Of a stretch of 64,000 bases of DNA, positions 34,051 to 46,543 are shown piece after piece. Source of the stretch: Escallonia rubra (Eukaryota > Streptophyta > Magnoliopsida > Escalloniales > Escalloniaceae). The translations under genes and the position numbers were made by a program. Positions within the stretch are counted from its first letter, which is position 1. The number at the start of each line of letters is the position of its first letter. The DNA is taken from positions 1,178,001 to 1,242,000 of the forward strand of contig JAVXUO010002326.1 in assembly GCA_033065855.1 (NCBI GenBank), in the 5' to 3' direction. The notes beneath the pieces are model-generated. The model was not told where the DNA came from and did not search any database. It saw nothing but the letters and a program-made list of their open reading frames with translations.

Positions 34051-34857
34051 ACAGGGTTGCACCCCTGGCGCTTTCTTAGGAATAATTTTAGTAAATTATC
34101 AAAAAAATTGAAGTCTGAATTTGGAAGCTTAATTCATTCTTAACAAATCAATTGTCTATGAAATCTCGTAAAGCAATGTTGGTTTTCTGGTTTAAGTTTG
34201 CAGTCTCTTTTATGTATGGTTGATGTTATTCTTGCATTAGACGATTATTCTTCTCTTTCGTTAACTAGATGGTGGGCATATCATAGCTCTCAATTCAAGA
34301 GTTGATTAAGTTAGAATATTGTATACTGCGGGATCATGCTAAGTTGTTATAGAAGGTGCAAACAGGGTGCAACCTCTGTTCAACTTGATTATGAGGCAAT
34401 GCATGCAGATTGAATCCCAAGCATCCTTTCACTATTGCGTGGAGTGTGATTTGTCATTAATTGCTTCGCCAATATGGGGGTTAGATTGAATCCCAAGCAT
34501 CATTTTAGTGTACAGTGGTAGCATGGAAATGATTTTCGAAATATTTTTTTTTGACAAATAATGAGCTATGCCTACGGTAGTCGTAGGCATAGGTTGGGAA
34601 TAAAAATAAGAATACAGCTATGCCTACGGTAGTACCGTAGGCATAGCTGGGAATAAGTGGGTTTATACGAATTCGGCATAGGTATATAGGCTACGGTATA
34701 ACCGTAGGCATAACCTTCAACTCCGTAGGCATAGATCTAGGGCATCGCCACTTCTGGCTACGATATAGTACCGTAGGGATAGGCTATGCCTACGGGACAT
34801 GGCACCTATACCTACGGTACTGTACCGTAGGTATAGGCTGGTTTTCTTGTAGTGCTA

Positions 34858-35514
34858 GTAACTTTTAGAGAACTTTGAGTTATTTGCACTAATTATAGTT
34901 AAATCGAAAGACACTTTTAGGAATATATATTAGTTTCATGTATGCTCAATTTAATGGATAATTTTAAATCGTTCATTGTTTTCAAACAAGTGGAAAATTG
35001 TTTGAATCGAGAAATTGGTTGGGAAACAAGCAAGCTCCTTTGTCGCAGATTGTTTAGAAATAGGTATTTCTTAAGTGAAAAGATGCTTTTACAATACACA
35101 TGGTACTAAGAGTATGACATGCTAGTTCCATGATAAGCACGTGCGGGTGCATGATTTAGGCACCATTGCGAATAGCGTTATTATTTTTTAAAAAATATTT
35201 TTATTTCAAAAAAATCTCTTTACTTAAAATATGTGATTTTTCATTTAATTAATTTCTAGTTTATTTTCAAATAAATTCTAACACTTACATTTGCATATAT
35301 AACTGTTCTACTTGTGTTTCCCACATAGGGGTGTTTCTTCCAAAAACATCTTTTCAACTTTTATAAATTTATGGTAGTTCTATACTTCTCAGAGTACTTG
35401 CAATTTTCGCACTTTTACATTCTCAAAAAATTCTACGAGTGTATCATCAACAAACTCATTTTAGGGTAAGGACAATTAAAATATTTCGTTTTCCTCTAAT
35501 TTCCCACAAATCCT
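34858..35514. other. AT-rich intergenic DNA, no gene seen
   Basis: No coding region, RNA or transposon end is recognisable in this stretch. Confidence 0.5.
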
Positions 35515-35790
35515 CTAATGGCACAAAGATGCTCGTGTCTATCGGTACTTCAGGATGTTGAAAAGAAGGCGGCCTACTTATCACTTAACATTCATCCTAT
35601 ACATTATAGGACCAAATTTAGTTTTCTATTTGTGGGGTTATCGTCTTAAACATCGCTAAACTTGTAAAATTGAAAATTTTATGCAACTGAATTTTTAGCA
35701 CTAAAAAATAAGTTAGCATTTTGTGTAAACAAAAGAAGGTGTTTCTGAAAATTATTGCATTTAACAAATTTATCCATCCTATTAGAACCC
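35515..35790 (-). repeat. Dispersed repeat, copy B (inverted relative to 26803-27060)
   Basis: This is the reverse complement of copy A, for example TTTGTGGGGTTATCGTCTTA here against TGATAACCCCACAAATAG there. It is followed by a run of C and short (CA) and (TA) tracts at 35788-35830. Confidence 0.75.
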
Positions 35791-35983
35791 CCCCCCCCCA
35801 CACACATATATATATATAATATATATATATAGTACAATTTCATATTGCCAAAAATGTGTTAGTGGTGGTGGTGGTGGGACAGTGGGGATGGAGTAAAATT
35901 AGTAGTGGTGGCCGAATAAAAGGAATTGACGGGCCCCCACAAGCGGTGGAGCATATGGAAAAAGAAACCTTTATTGGTTCTAC

Positions 35984-36597
35984 ACATAGTTATAAATATC
36001 GTACTGGTACCGACCGGTACGTACCGCTTTTACCTTTTACTGGTACGGTATCTATTACATTTTTGTACCAGTTAAAATATTGCTTTGTACCGGTTGTACC
36101 AGCCGAGAACTACTTTAGAGTGTGTTTTGTACCGGTCCCTTAAAAAATGTAAAAAATGACAAATTTGTTAGAAATTTAATAAATTGATCATATAAAGACT
36201 AAATAGAAAAATACTGTAAGTTCTATTATACCAATCAAAGTCTTTGTAGCCTATTGCTCATAATATTCATTGTAATTTGTAAAATCTTTCCTAATAAGTT
36301 TTCAATCTTCACTTAGCTTTGATGTACTTCAATTTGAAAGCTTTGATCATATTCTTTCATCCACATGATGTACTGCTTTACATATGCGCGCGCACACACA
36401 CCTATAAAAACAGATTATTCTTGAACCCAAAGACATTATTATTGAACAAACAACTTATTCTAACCTAAGAATTTACGGATGAGATCGTCGAAAATTGTGA
36501 GATAAACAACTTATTTGGGAACCAATAGTTTATTTGAAAACTAAGGTAATTCAAGCTGTATAGGACAAACACTTTATTCTAGAGGAGTTCTGAGTAA

Positions 36598-36647
<50 letters not shown>

Positions 36648-36780
36648 AGTTCGTCAATGAATGAATATTACATATGTATAATATTGATGAAGATTTTGAG
36701 ACGGTACCGGTACCGGTACCGATAAGTACCATTTTACAGAAAAAACGGAACGTACTCCGGTAAGATATTCATAACTATGG
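35984..36780. mobile_element. Small inverted-repeat element rich in GGTACCGGTACC
   Basis: The left end CATAGTTATAAATATCG and the right end (reverse complement CCATAGTTATGAATATC) match over 16-17 bp with one mismatch. Both ends continue into GTACCGGTACC-type palindromes (36000-36075 and 36700-36735). The middle is non-coding and includes a (TA)n microsatellite at about 36600-36643. Probably a non-autonomous DNA transposon; target duplication not established. Confidence 0.6.
36600..36643. repeat. (TA)n microsatellite
   Basis: About 22 uninterrupted TA dinucleotides. Such tracts vary in length between individuals and are error-prone in assemblies. Confidence 0.9.
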
Positions 36781-37020
36781 TTATACCTCCTATTTTTATG
36801 AAGAGAAAAAGCAAATGACAAGGCCAGGGCAATAAAATATGAAAAATAGGTGTTGATAATGGTGGTGGTAATGCTTCGTGAATATGTGGTGTTGGTAAAT
36901 GTGGTGATGGCGACACGTGGCAATATGGCAGTCATGGTGGCGGTTGTAGTCCGGTGGATATGGGGATAGTTTTGGTGGATATGTAAGAGGTGGTTTGGCG
37001 GCGATCATGTGGTGGAGGTG

Positions 37021-40000
37021 TAGAGGTGTCAAACGGGCCGGGCGGCCCGCGGGCTGGCCCGACCCGGCCCGGTTCTGGCCCGGGCTGGCCCGGCCCCGTG
37101 GATGAACAGTAGCGGCCCGCACACATAGGGCCTGGGGCCTGGGCCTGGACCAGGCCTGAAGAATCTGGAAAAACGGCCCGGCCCGGCCCGGCCCGGATTT
37201 GGCCCGGGCTTGGCCCGGTTTTCTGGCCCGGTCTGCGGCCCGGATTTTGGCCCGGTTTTGGCCCGGTTTGGCCCCACATTTTTTGAATCTTTTGCTTTTC
37301 CCCCCCTTTCTTCTCCCCCTTTTCCAAACTTCCACTTTTACCCCCCCAACAGCTATATAACGGCTAGTTTGGGGGGTATTTTAGTCTAACCTATATTTTT
37401 CAACTCCTTTACACTCTTACCCTCCCCAACAACTATAAACGGATAGTTTGTAGGGGTATTTTGGTCTTTTGTGAAGTTTCTAAAATCTATAAATTCACAC
37501 CACTTCTCTCTAATTTTTCACACCAATCTTCTTACTCTCTTATTATTCTCACAACAAGCTTTGCTACTATTTTCCTCTCCAATTACTACTCTTGCTAATT
37601 ACTACTAGTATTTACTAATTAGTACTCTTGTTTATTAATTACTAGTCTTGCTAAATTCTTTTTAATTACTAACTCTCTAATATTTGTTACTCGTTCATTC
37701 TTTTAATTGTTATTTCTTATTACTACTCTTATACTTGTGTATTTAGTTACTCTTACAAATTTTAGCGTGAAATATGGCTGGAATATTGAAGAAAATGAGG
37801 CGTGTAACGTCATCACGAAAGAAATCATCATCATCGCAAGTACCACCACCAGCAGAAGCGCCAGCGCCACGGCCATCACAAACACCAATCCAAGCACCAA
37901 CACAACCATTCGTTCGTGGACGAATGAGTACAGGCTCTATGATAGATACTCAAGCCAATTGGGAGTTCAATCAAAACATTCCAGATTTTGAATACACACC
38001 TGATGAAGACCCCCCGCATTATAGTCAAGGACGCAGCTCGGTTGGGGAAGCTACTACTCAGTGGCATAATCTCAACCCTATGCCTGGTCATGATGAAGAA
38101 GGGCCGAGCAATGCCTCCGATAACGTGCCAGAAGTCCAGAAGGGGAAAAAGAAGAAAGCCGAGTGTTGGAATCATTTTGACGTAGTTACGGTGGACGACA
38201 CCAGAAAAGCTCAATGTAAGTACTGTCTTAAATTATTTTCGACTGGTAGTGGTAATGGACATCTTAACAGGCATTACCCTCAGTGTGCACCTCGACAAGG
38301 CCACGTCGAACCTACCCAAACGCAGTTATCTTTTGACGGTAAGTTATTTGTTTATAATCAGCGAGAGCAAAGAGACGGTCTCGCTGAATTTGTTATTCAT
38401 GATGAACAACCTTGTTCTTTTGCCGATAATCCTAAGTACTCTAGATATATGAACACATACGTCCAACCTTTGTACAAAAAGGTTACTAGAAACACAACTA
38501 GATCCGATGCACTCCGACAGTACAAGGCTGCTAAAGGACGCCTTATCGATTATTTCGATAAATTTGACGGTAAAGTTAGTCTTACTTCTGATATTTGGCA
38601 ATCTCCTTATACTTTTGTTAGTTATTCTTGTGTGACCGCTCATTGGATTGATGCAGATTGGGTTATGCACAAGAGAATCATCGCTTTCGAGCACTTCCCT
38701 TATCCGCACGATGGAATGAACATTGCTACTCTTATATTAAAAGCATGCAACACATTTAAAATTAAGGATAAGATTATGAGTGTTAGTTTTGATAATGCTT
38801 CTAATAATAAAGCTGCTGTTGCAGCTTTAAAGGAAACGCTTCAACCTGTACTTCATGGTGAAGTATTTCATGTTCGTTGTGTTTGTCACATTATTAATTT
38901 AATTGTTCAAGATGGTTTAGCTGCTGCAGGAGATATTCTGCTCAAACTGAGGGGTATGACAGCGTATGTTAATGGCTCGAGTTTGAGAACACAACAATTT
39001 AAAACGTTGTGTGTTCAATATAATATGCCTCGCAGGAGAGCAGTTACAGATGTGGTCCACAAGTGGAACTCTACATACCACATGCTTTTACACATTCTGG
39101 CATACCGAGAAGTCTACACGCATTTTCTACTAACCCAGTTCCCAGCCGGCTTGCCAACTCAAGAGGAATGGCAGATGGCCACATACCTAGCTGAATTTTT
39201 GGAGGTATTCTACACGTCTACCAATTTATTGTCTGGTACGTACTATCCCACCTCTCCTCTCGCTGTAATAGAAATTCTGAAGATGGCTACAATGTTAACA
39301 AAATGGAGATATATAGGACCCTTTAGGGAAATAGTACAAGTGATGGATCAAAAATTTAATAAATATTGGAGTAAACTGCCTGCTATTTTTACTGTGGCTA
39401 CTTGTTTAGATCCTAGGTTAAAGTTGCATGGCGTGAACGCCTAGATACATGAGATATCGAAATTAATGCACTACACAGCAGAGGACACAACCTTGCTCAC
39501 AGCAAAAGTGATCACAGCAAAAGTGAGCAAGAGGTTTGAGGACTTGTTCAACCTCTATCGTAATTCTGCTGACGTGCGCGGGCGAGCTACATCATCATCC
39601 ACTGCTGAGAGGTATTATGCGCCATACCTTCAAGGCTTTGAACATCTAGTAGCAAGACAACTACCAGGTGAAGGTACTTCTAATTCGGGAGGTTCGTATA
39701 ATTTTTCCTCTTTTAATGAGATTGGTGTATATTCAAATACTGATCATTATTCTGATTTATCAAGGCAAGAACATGTTAATTTTAATTTGTTAAATTTTTG
39801 GAAACAAAATCAAAACATGTATAAAACTTTATCCCAAATTGCACGGGATGTACTGCCAGTGCAAGCCTCCACGGTTGCTTCAGAGTCGGCATTTTCAGCA
39901 AGCGGGAGGGTTTTGGATGACAGGAGGAGTCGTCTTAACCCCGAGTCGCTCGAGCTATGTGTATGTTGGAAGGATTATCTTGATGCGAATTACCGCGAGC

Positions 40001-40789
40001 AAGATAAACCGATTGATGATAGGAAGAGCAGTGACTCGGATATTGAAATACTTCCGGATGATTAGGTAATTTGTTTTTATTTTCCTCTTTTGATCCTTTT
40101 GGTTGACGTTGCAGATTTCTTGATCTTTGATTGCTGATATTTTGGATAGACATGCATTATTATTTTGATTGTTAAAGTTTTAAGAATAAATTTTTTCACA
40201 AAATATACTTTTTTTCCATATATATAAAATAATTTTTTACAAGCAAGATATATATTTTTTCGTATATATAAAAAAATAGGTAACTTCGCCTGTTTGTTTA
40301 CAAGCAGCCGGTCCCAAGCCCGGATAAAAGGAGGAGGGCCTATGAACACATTTATTATTTTTCTATATAAATTGTTATGTGTTAAGATTTTATTAATAAA
40401 GCTCACCAAGAAGAGTATGAAAATGTTTAACATATAATAAAAAAATATAATGGCTAACAAATATTATTATTATATACATACATACATATGTATATTACTT
40501 ATAATGAAATAAAAGGATAAAGATTAGGTTCGTTAAATTGTGAATATTGCCTAGAGGCTAGAGATGGAATTTAAAATTGAATAACAAGAAAAAAAAATTT
40601 TGGGCCTGGGCCCGGCCCTAGATATTGGGCCTAGGGCCAGGGCCTGGACTGGGCCTAGGTTTCCCTTCGGCAGGCCCGGCCTGGCCCGGCCCGGTTGGCA
40701 GCCCCACTGGCCCGGCCCCGGCCCGGCCCGACAGCAGGCCCGATGGGCTTGGGCTGGGCCGGCGCAAGCCCGGCCCTTTGACATCTCTA
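37021..40789 (+). mobile_element. hAT transposon, copy 1, with TIRs and 8-bp target duplication
   Basis: Ends are TAGAGGTGTCAAACGGGC at 37021 and, reverse-complemented, TAGAGATGTCAAAGGGC at 40789. The 8-bp direct repeat TGGAGGTG flanks it exactly (37013-37020 and 40790-40797), the hAT signature. Subterminal regions are dense in GGCCCGG / CCGGGCC words (37029-37275 and 40608-40778), a probable transposase-binding zone. The element is 3,769 bp and holds one transposase gene. It sits within a GTGG-rich repeat. Structurally complete, but its transposase carries a stop codon. Confidence 0.95.
37774..40065 (+). pseudogene. hAT transposase with BED zinc finger, copy 1, one nonsense codon
   Basis: The frame from ATG 37774 to TAG 40063-40065 has 764 codons and a single internal stop, TAG at 39442-39444 (codon 557), where copy 2 has TCG. 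Domains in order: a basic, Ser/Pro-rich N-terminus; a BED zinc finger (ECWNHFDVV..., C-x2-C at QCKYC, GHLNRHYPQC); the RNase H-like catalytic region (SLTSDIWQSPYTFVSYSCVT, SVSFDNASNNKAAV, HVRCVCHIINLIVQDGL); and, after the stop, the C-terminal hAT dimerisation domain (LLNFWKQNQNMYKTLSQIAR, ASTVASESAFSASGRVLDDR). A 15-bp tandem duplication (GTGATCACAGCAAAA) sits at about 39509-39523. The protein would bind the element ends and cut and join DNA. Read-through could in principle give a full product. Confidence 0.92.
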
Positions 40790-40959
40790 TGGAGGTGGCC
40801 GTGTCCCTATGGTGGCGATAGTGTTTGTGGTGGCCTTGGTGGTTGTGCTGGCAGGGGCTAATTAAGCCATGATAATTGTGGTAGTGGCGGCAAATGCGAC
40901 ATTGTCAACGTGTTGGCGCTCTAGTGTGGTGGAGCCGTGGAGGTGGTATTGCGAGAAAA

Positions 40960-42250
40960 TTGACTCTACATGACGACATCATGATGGTAATTATTTTTCT
41001 CACGTAAAATTTGATTCAACATAATTTGACTATTTAACGTAGAATTAAGTGAAAATATTACGTTAGTCTATCATAACTTAGAATTTTGGTCTATGCTTGG
41101 GAGGAATTAATGTTTCAAGTGAAAGAAGGTTAAGCGTTATCAAATGCACTAATTGATATCATTGAAGATTTTAAATTGGAAGTACTTAATTACGTTATCA
41201 AACACGTTTTAATTCTTGCCCCATGGAAACCATTGATGGAGACGTAAAACTTCATGGACGCTTGTCATAAGGAAAATCTATCTTCACAGTTGAAATTCTT
41301 GTCCGTTGGCAGTAGAAGTGTAATATGTTGTCTCAAACGCACTTCTTAGCGGCAAAATTTAGGTGCGGACAAGCATTTATCGAGGGTGTGAAAATGGAAA
41401 TCCTTGATCGTAATTAAAAACATCTTGAAATCTGTTAGCTTGATAAATGTGAAAGTAAAAGACCAAACAACAAATACTTTCCGATGCGAGATTAAAACTC
41501 TTCATATTTTATTCGATAATATTATTCCACTGGTACCATCAATATCATATTCTATATCAATCTGCCAGATTAGCAGCCTTAAAGACAAAAGTTTGTTGCC
41601 AAAATAAAGTCTAGCAACAATTTTCGTCGCTAAAACACATGTAACAACGATTTTTTAATTTATTACAACATAGATGTTGTACAACAAAAGATCCTTGAAT
41701 ATGAAAGATTAACAAAGAATCCTTCAATTTGTCTCCATAAAGCCAAATTTTTATTTTTTACTAAACAGAAATGTATGTAATGTATAATATCATATTGGCG
41801 AAAATACTTGTTACTATAATGGTAAATCAGCAAATTAGGACTAAGTATTGACTCCTGCCGCCCTGATTTTACTGATTATTAGCTTATCCAGGGAATCATT
41901 AATAGCTCATGAAAGAAAAGAAATTGTACTTTATCAAGAAAACCAAATTTGCGATGAACCTAAGAAATGGAGAGCTTTGAGTTGGAAATGAGCTAGCAGA
42001 ACAAATGTGAACTGGGGAACTTTATATGGAATGGTACAACCTTGAAATTTTAATCTAAACGGGACATTAACTATTGTCGCCACCAAAGTAAACGTACGGG
42101 CCGGGGCCTTAGCCTCTTCTATAGCTTGCTTGCGCCATATATATGTTGACTTGTCAAGCCACACTCGTCCACCCTATGATTCTTACCTGCATCCAATTCG
42201 ACGTTTACATCATAATAATAAAATCCAACTTACCAAATTTGGATAAAGTT
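40960..42250. other. Upstream region of the quinone oxidoreductase gene
   Basis: No gene is seen. From about 41750 the sequence matches the copy at 27119-28293. At 41590-41660 short GTCGCTAAAA and AACAACGATT words resemble CACTA-type subterminal repeats but no terminus is present. Confidence 0.5.
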
Positions 42251-42555
42251 TAAAGGAGAAAATTCAAAAGAACAGATGCAGAATCATTCAGATGGCTGTG
42301 GAATTGTCACAAGCCAAATATCTTGACCTTACCGGTCATCACCCATTACGTGTCCCGAGCTGGCATGTGGCTCACGGACCTCCGGAATACGGAGCAAAGG
42401 CAAATACGTCGTTTGACAGATTGGGGTTTCTATCTCTGAAATCTACATCCAGAAATCCCATTTCGGGTCCCAATTCATTTGCAAAGACAAAGACGGAATT
42501 GTCTAAATGGATTAACGTAGACTTTTGCCCATTAGTTTCGGCCTTCTGCAACAAC

Positions 42556-42562
42556 TATAAAT
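42556..42562 (+). promoter_or_regulatory. TATA-like box of the quinone oxidoreductase gene
   Basis: TATAAAT lies 115 bp upstream of the ATG at 42671, a plausible distance for a short 5' UTR. Inferred from position only. Confidence 0.45.
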
Positions 42563-42670
42563 TGCCCATTTATACAAGTTTGAAAGCATTCACTCACTGT
42601 CCACAACCGAAAACCCAAAATAACCAACAAGAAGTAATAGCACGTACTGCCTACATAAGCAGAATCAACA

Positions 42671-44999
42671 ATGGTGAAAGCCATTCGGGTGAATGAACTC
42701 GGCGGCCCTGAGGTGGGTTTTAGTTTTATAATATGTTTCATGAGTCATGCCCATGCATGTGTACATGCCTTTAGTCGATATCTAATAACGCGATAGTCTA
42801 TCTATTTCGTGGCAAAGTCGTAGGTTGAGCCTCGGGATAATTGGGGTAAGGGGACTTCAATCGCCGTAGCAAAAGAAGGAACATAGATTACGGGGTATAC
42901 AACATTTCATGCGGCAGCTAGCTAGGCCTGAGTTTTGCAACAAAACAAAAATGCTTTCTCCTATCTTAGATTCTGTAGCACTTGGTTTTGTCATTCTGAT
43001 CAAGTGTTCCGAATGAGTTGTACACCTGCTCGTGAGATTTGTAAACTCTTCTAAAGCCACAGCTGATCCGATGTACTTTGAAAAGCATATGAATTTCATA
43101 AGTTTTGTACAATTTTGGATGAGCTTTAGGGCGCCCGTTGATATATTTTTCTTTCAACTGTACGAATTCACAAAATCAGGTCCTGAAATGGGAGGATGTG
43201 GGGGTAGGAGATCCGAAGGATGGGGAGATCAGGATAAAACACAAGGCTATCGGGCTTAACTTCCTTGATACATATTACCGCAAGGGACACCAAGCCGTAA
43301 ACGAACCCATCGTTCCCTTCACACCAGGTTCGTCGTAATGATTCTCACTCTTTCCTGAAAGAAAAATGGTTTTTGTAGCTGTGAGAACACTTGAGGGCAA
43401 GCTTTGGTGTAACAGTGAATCTGTGTTTTAACTTGCAGGTGAAGAGGGCGTTGGGGTGGTGACTGCCGTGGGTCCTGGAGTAACAGAAAGGAAAGTTGGA
43501 GAGCTCGTTGGATATGCTTGTTATCCAATGGGCTCATATGCAGAAGAGCGTATCCTTCCGGCAAATAAAGTGGTGCCTATTCCGCCTTCTGTTGATCCTG
43601 TAGTAGCAGCATCAATCCTGCTTAAGGGAATGACAGCTCAATACCTAGTCCATCGGTGCTTTAAGGTATGTGGGATTGGTTTTCTTAAACATCAATCGGA
43701 CAACTTAATTAGGTACCTCTAAGGATCACAGGGATTCACTCTGGTTTAATTAGGACGAACTAATAAGATCCTTGTGGGGCAATCTTTCCTGACAAATATC
43801 GAGATACTTGTAAAAGAAATTAGGATGTACTACCTCCTTTCCAAAATCTGAGTCCCGGTTAGAAAATTCTTAGGTTTTAATGTCCGCGTATGAACATAAT
43901 CTTACTCGATCATTATCTTTATCAATGTGAGTGATATTTATTTTAAGAAAGCGATTGATATTTTGGAGGAGTATCACTTGGATTGTGCCGTTTGGCCAAA
44001 AAGTGCCTTCGTATCATCTAGTCCATTTGGGCATATCAAGCCGAACGTTGTTAAGGGTTTTGTGGAAAGTACTTAGTCGAATCCTTGATTGAACATCTGA
44101 AGGAAGCTGCCTTTATTACAGGTTCAACCAGGACACACAGTACTAGTACATGCGGCTGCAGGTGGAACTGGATCTCTTTTGTGCCAGTGGGCGAATGCCC
44201 TTGGTGCCACCGTAATTGGAACCGTCTCTACCAAAGAGAAGGCAGCACACGCCAAAGAAGATGGATGTCACCATGTCATAATATACAAGGAAGAGGACTT
44301 TGTCGCTCGTGTCAATGATATAACCTCAGGCAAAGGGGTTGAAGTTGTCTATGACTCTGTTGGAAAAGACACCATTCAGGTAATGGATGTCCTTTTAATC
44401 TTATCATCAACTGCACAAATTGAAAAGCTGAAAATCAACCTCAGTAATAGGATAGTTTCAATTTGTAATATGATGTCAAGTCACATCCAAAACTAGCTAG
44501 ATCTCTTACAGAGATTTGGCACAAGTTTACTCGTAGGTTTGAGCCACGACAAATTTTATATCACTTTCAGCAACACCTGGGTGCCACCTTTAGTTGTGGA
44601 ATTTTCAGAAATTGCTCCAACCAAGAGCAAGAAGCATTTGAAGCTCAACCCTTGAGCTGGATTAGTTACTGATCACGAAACCGTTGTGTACAGGGATCCC
44701 TGGCATGCTTAAAAGTTCGCGGATATCTGGTCAGTTTTGGAGAGGCGTCTGGTTCGCCAGATCCTGTACCTTTGTCTGCGCTTGGAGCGAAATCCCTATT
44801 CTTGACAAGGTCTTCTTTCTTTCAATACACTGCAACAAGGGAAGAGTTGGTGGAAACTGCTGCAGATGTATTTGCTAGTCTTGCATCGGGTGTCCTGCGC
44901 GTTCGCGTCAATCGTACCTACCCTTTATCGCAAGCAGCACAAGCGCATGCCGACCTTGAGAACCGGAAAACAACAGGATCCGTCGTGCTGATACCATAG
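42671..44999 (+). CDS. NADPH:quinone oxidoreductase, zeta-crystallin-like, 5 exons
   Basis: Exons are 42671-42712, 43180-43327, 43439-43665, 44122-44379 and 44694-44999, giving 981 nt (326 aa), the usual length of this medium-chain dehydrogenase/reductase family. The enzyme transfers an electron or hydride from NADPH to quinones or reactive carbonyls. The N-terminal GroES-like domain starts MVKAIRVNELGGPEVLKWED and includes GLNFLDTYYRKG and the EEGVGVV motif. The Rossmann part has VLVHAAAGGTGSLLCQWANA, the NADP-binding AxxGGxG region, and later VVYDSVGKDT and GYLVSFGEASG. No zinc-binding cysteine set is present, as expected for the zinc-free quinone oxidoreductases. No transit peptide, so probably cytosolic. 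Poly(A) signals (AATAAA repeats) lie at about 45157-45170. The gene looks intact; it stands between two hAT copies. Confidence 0.93.
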
Positions 45000-45847
45000 A
45001 TGGCATCAAGCAGTGAATTCCATCTTCTCAATTGTTTTGTATATGACTTTCTTGGTTTGTACTGGGATGGCATTTTCGTGGTGAGGAACTCAAAGCGTGC
45101 ACGAGTAGTGAGTTGAATATGTATTGTATCGTTGTGGAGAAAACATTTGATTATTAAATAAATAAATAAATTCCTACGCAGTTGTTTTTGGGTTAATTGT
45201 CATACTGCTCGTGAACATAAGCATAAACACAATTTACAATTCCCTGGGTTACTCAAAAACTGAAAGGAGATAAAGAAGTTTGCTTAGCAATACTTATTAG
45301 TTTAGAAGACCACCCTTTTTTTTTTTTTTAGTTAAACATGAAAATTTTCATATCATTGTCTTCTTGGTTATACGAGTAGTTAAGTTACTTTCTAAGAAGA
45401 GTATGCATAAAAGTTAACTAATAACCCCCATATCGAAACTGAATTAATAAATACGAGTCTTTGAACCTATTCCTTAATTGCAATAAGACCACGTTTGAAC
45501 AGTTGTCTAAAGCAGATTCAACAATATTGAACTAGAATTGTTTGGCTGTCTAGCAAGGGAAAGAACAGACTGCATTTCGCTTTTGATCTTTTGAACTTGT
45601 AACTAACAAATCTAGAAAGCTAAATTTCGCTTAAAAACAATACAAGTAACATGAAATAAAACTCGCCTTGATGGATCTAAATAACAAAAACTTAATATCA
45701 ATATCAATTTGTTGCACTTTTTTTTGTACACGAGCCAAGTCTACTCTATAGCCCCTCAAAAGTAGTCAAAACAGAAACTAGCTCCTTTGCCCAACGCTCA
45801 GAACTTGGAGGTAACTCCAAAGGCCCACTCTCTCGGAGATAGCTAGG
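45000..45847. other. 3' flank of the quinone oxidoreductase gene
   Basis: 3' UTR followed by AT-rich intergenic DNA up to the second hAT element. Nothing else recognisable. Confidence 0.5.
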
Positions 45848-46543
45848 TAGAGGTGTCAAACGGGCCGGGCGGCCCGTGGGCTGGCCCGACCCGGCCTAGT
45901 TCTGGCCCGGGCTGGCCCGGCCCCGTGGATGAACAGTAGCGGCCAGCGTGCAGAGGGCCTGGGCCTGGACCAGGCCTTCAAAATCTGGAAAACGGCCCGG
46001 CCCGGCCCGCTCTGCGGCCCAGTTATTTGGCCCGATTTTGGCCCCACTTTTTTGAATCTTTTGCTTTTCCCCCCCTTTCTTCCACCCATTTTCCAAACTT
46101 CCACTTTTACCCCCCCCAACAGCTATATAACGGCTAGTTTGGGGGGTATTTTAGTCTAACCTATATTTTTCAACTCCTTTACACTCTTACCCTCCCCAAC
46201 AACTATAAACGGATAGTTTGTAGGGGTATTTTGGTCTTTTGTGAAATTTCTAAAATCTATAAATTCACACCATTTCTCTCTAATTTTTCACACCAATCTT
46301 CTTACTCTCTTCTTACTCTCACAACAAGCTTTGCTACTATTTTCCTCTCCAATTACTACTCTTGCTAATTACTACTAGTATTTACTAATTAGTATTCTTG
46401 TTTATTAATTACTAGTCTTGCTAAATTCTTGTTAATTACTAACTCTTTTATATTTGTTACTTGTTCATTCGTTTAATTGTTATTTCTTATTACTACTCTT
46501 ATACTTGTGTATTTAGTTACTCTTACAAAGTTTAGCGTGAAAT

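Larger units (their letters stand above)
31892..34854. mobile_element. Pack-type CACTA transposon with captured gene fragments
   Basis: The left end is CACTACACCAAAACTGGCCT at 31892 and the right end, reverse-complemented, is CACTACAAGAAAACCAGCCT at 34854. The 3-bp flanks match: CTA at 31889-31891 and 34855-34857. Both subterminal regions are packed with direct and inverted copies of GCCTACGGTA / TACCGTAGGC (31925-31975 and 34566-34840). These are the hallmarks of a CACTA element. Its 2,963 bp hold no transposase; instead they carry at least two host gene pieces (32817-33045 minus strand; 33841-34035 plus strand). It would need a transposase in trans. A GC-rich block at 32070-32580 has several repeats of CACCGG/GACGG type and is of unknown origin. 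Confidence 0.92.

Noticed and set aside
36796-37335. 179-codon minus-strand frame rich in Gly, Pro, Arg
   Set aside because: Lies over the GGCCCGG subterminal repeats of the hAT element; a compositional artefact.
41590-41660. CACTA subterminal repeats (GTCGCTAAAA words)
   Set aside because: Only one or two copies and no terminus; insufficient.
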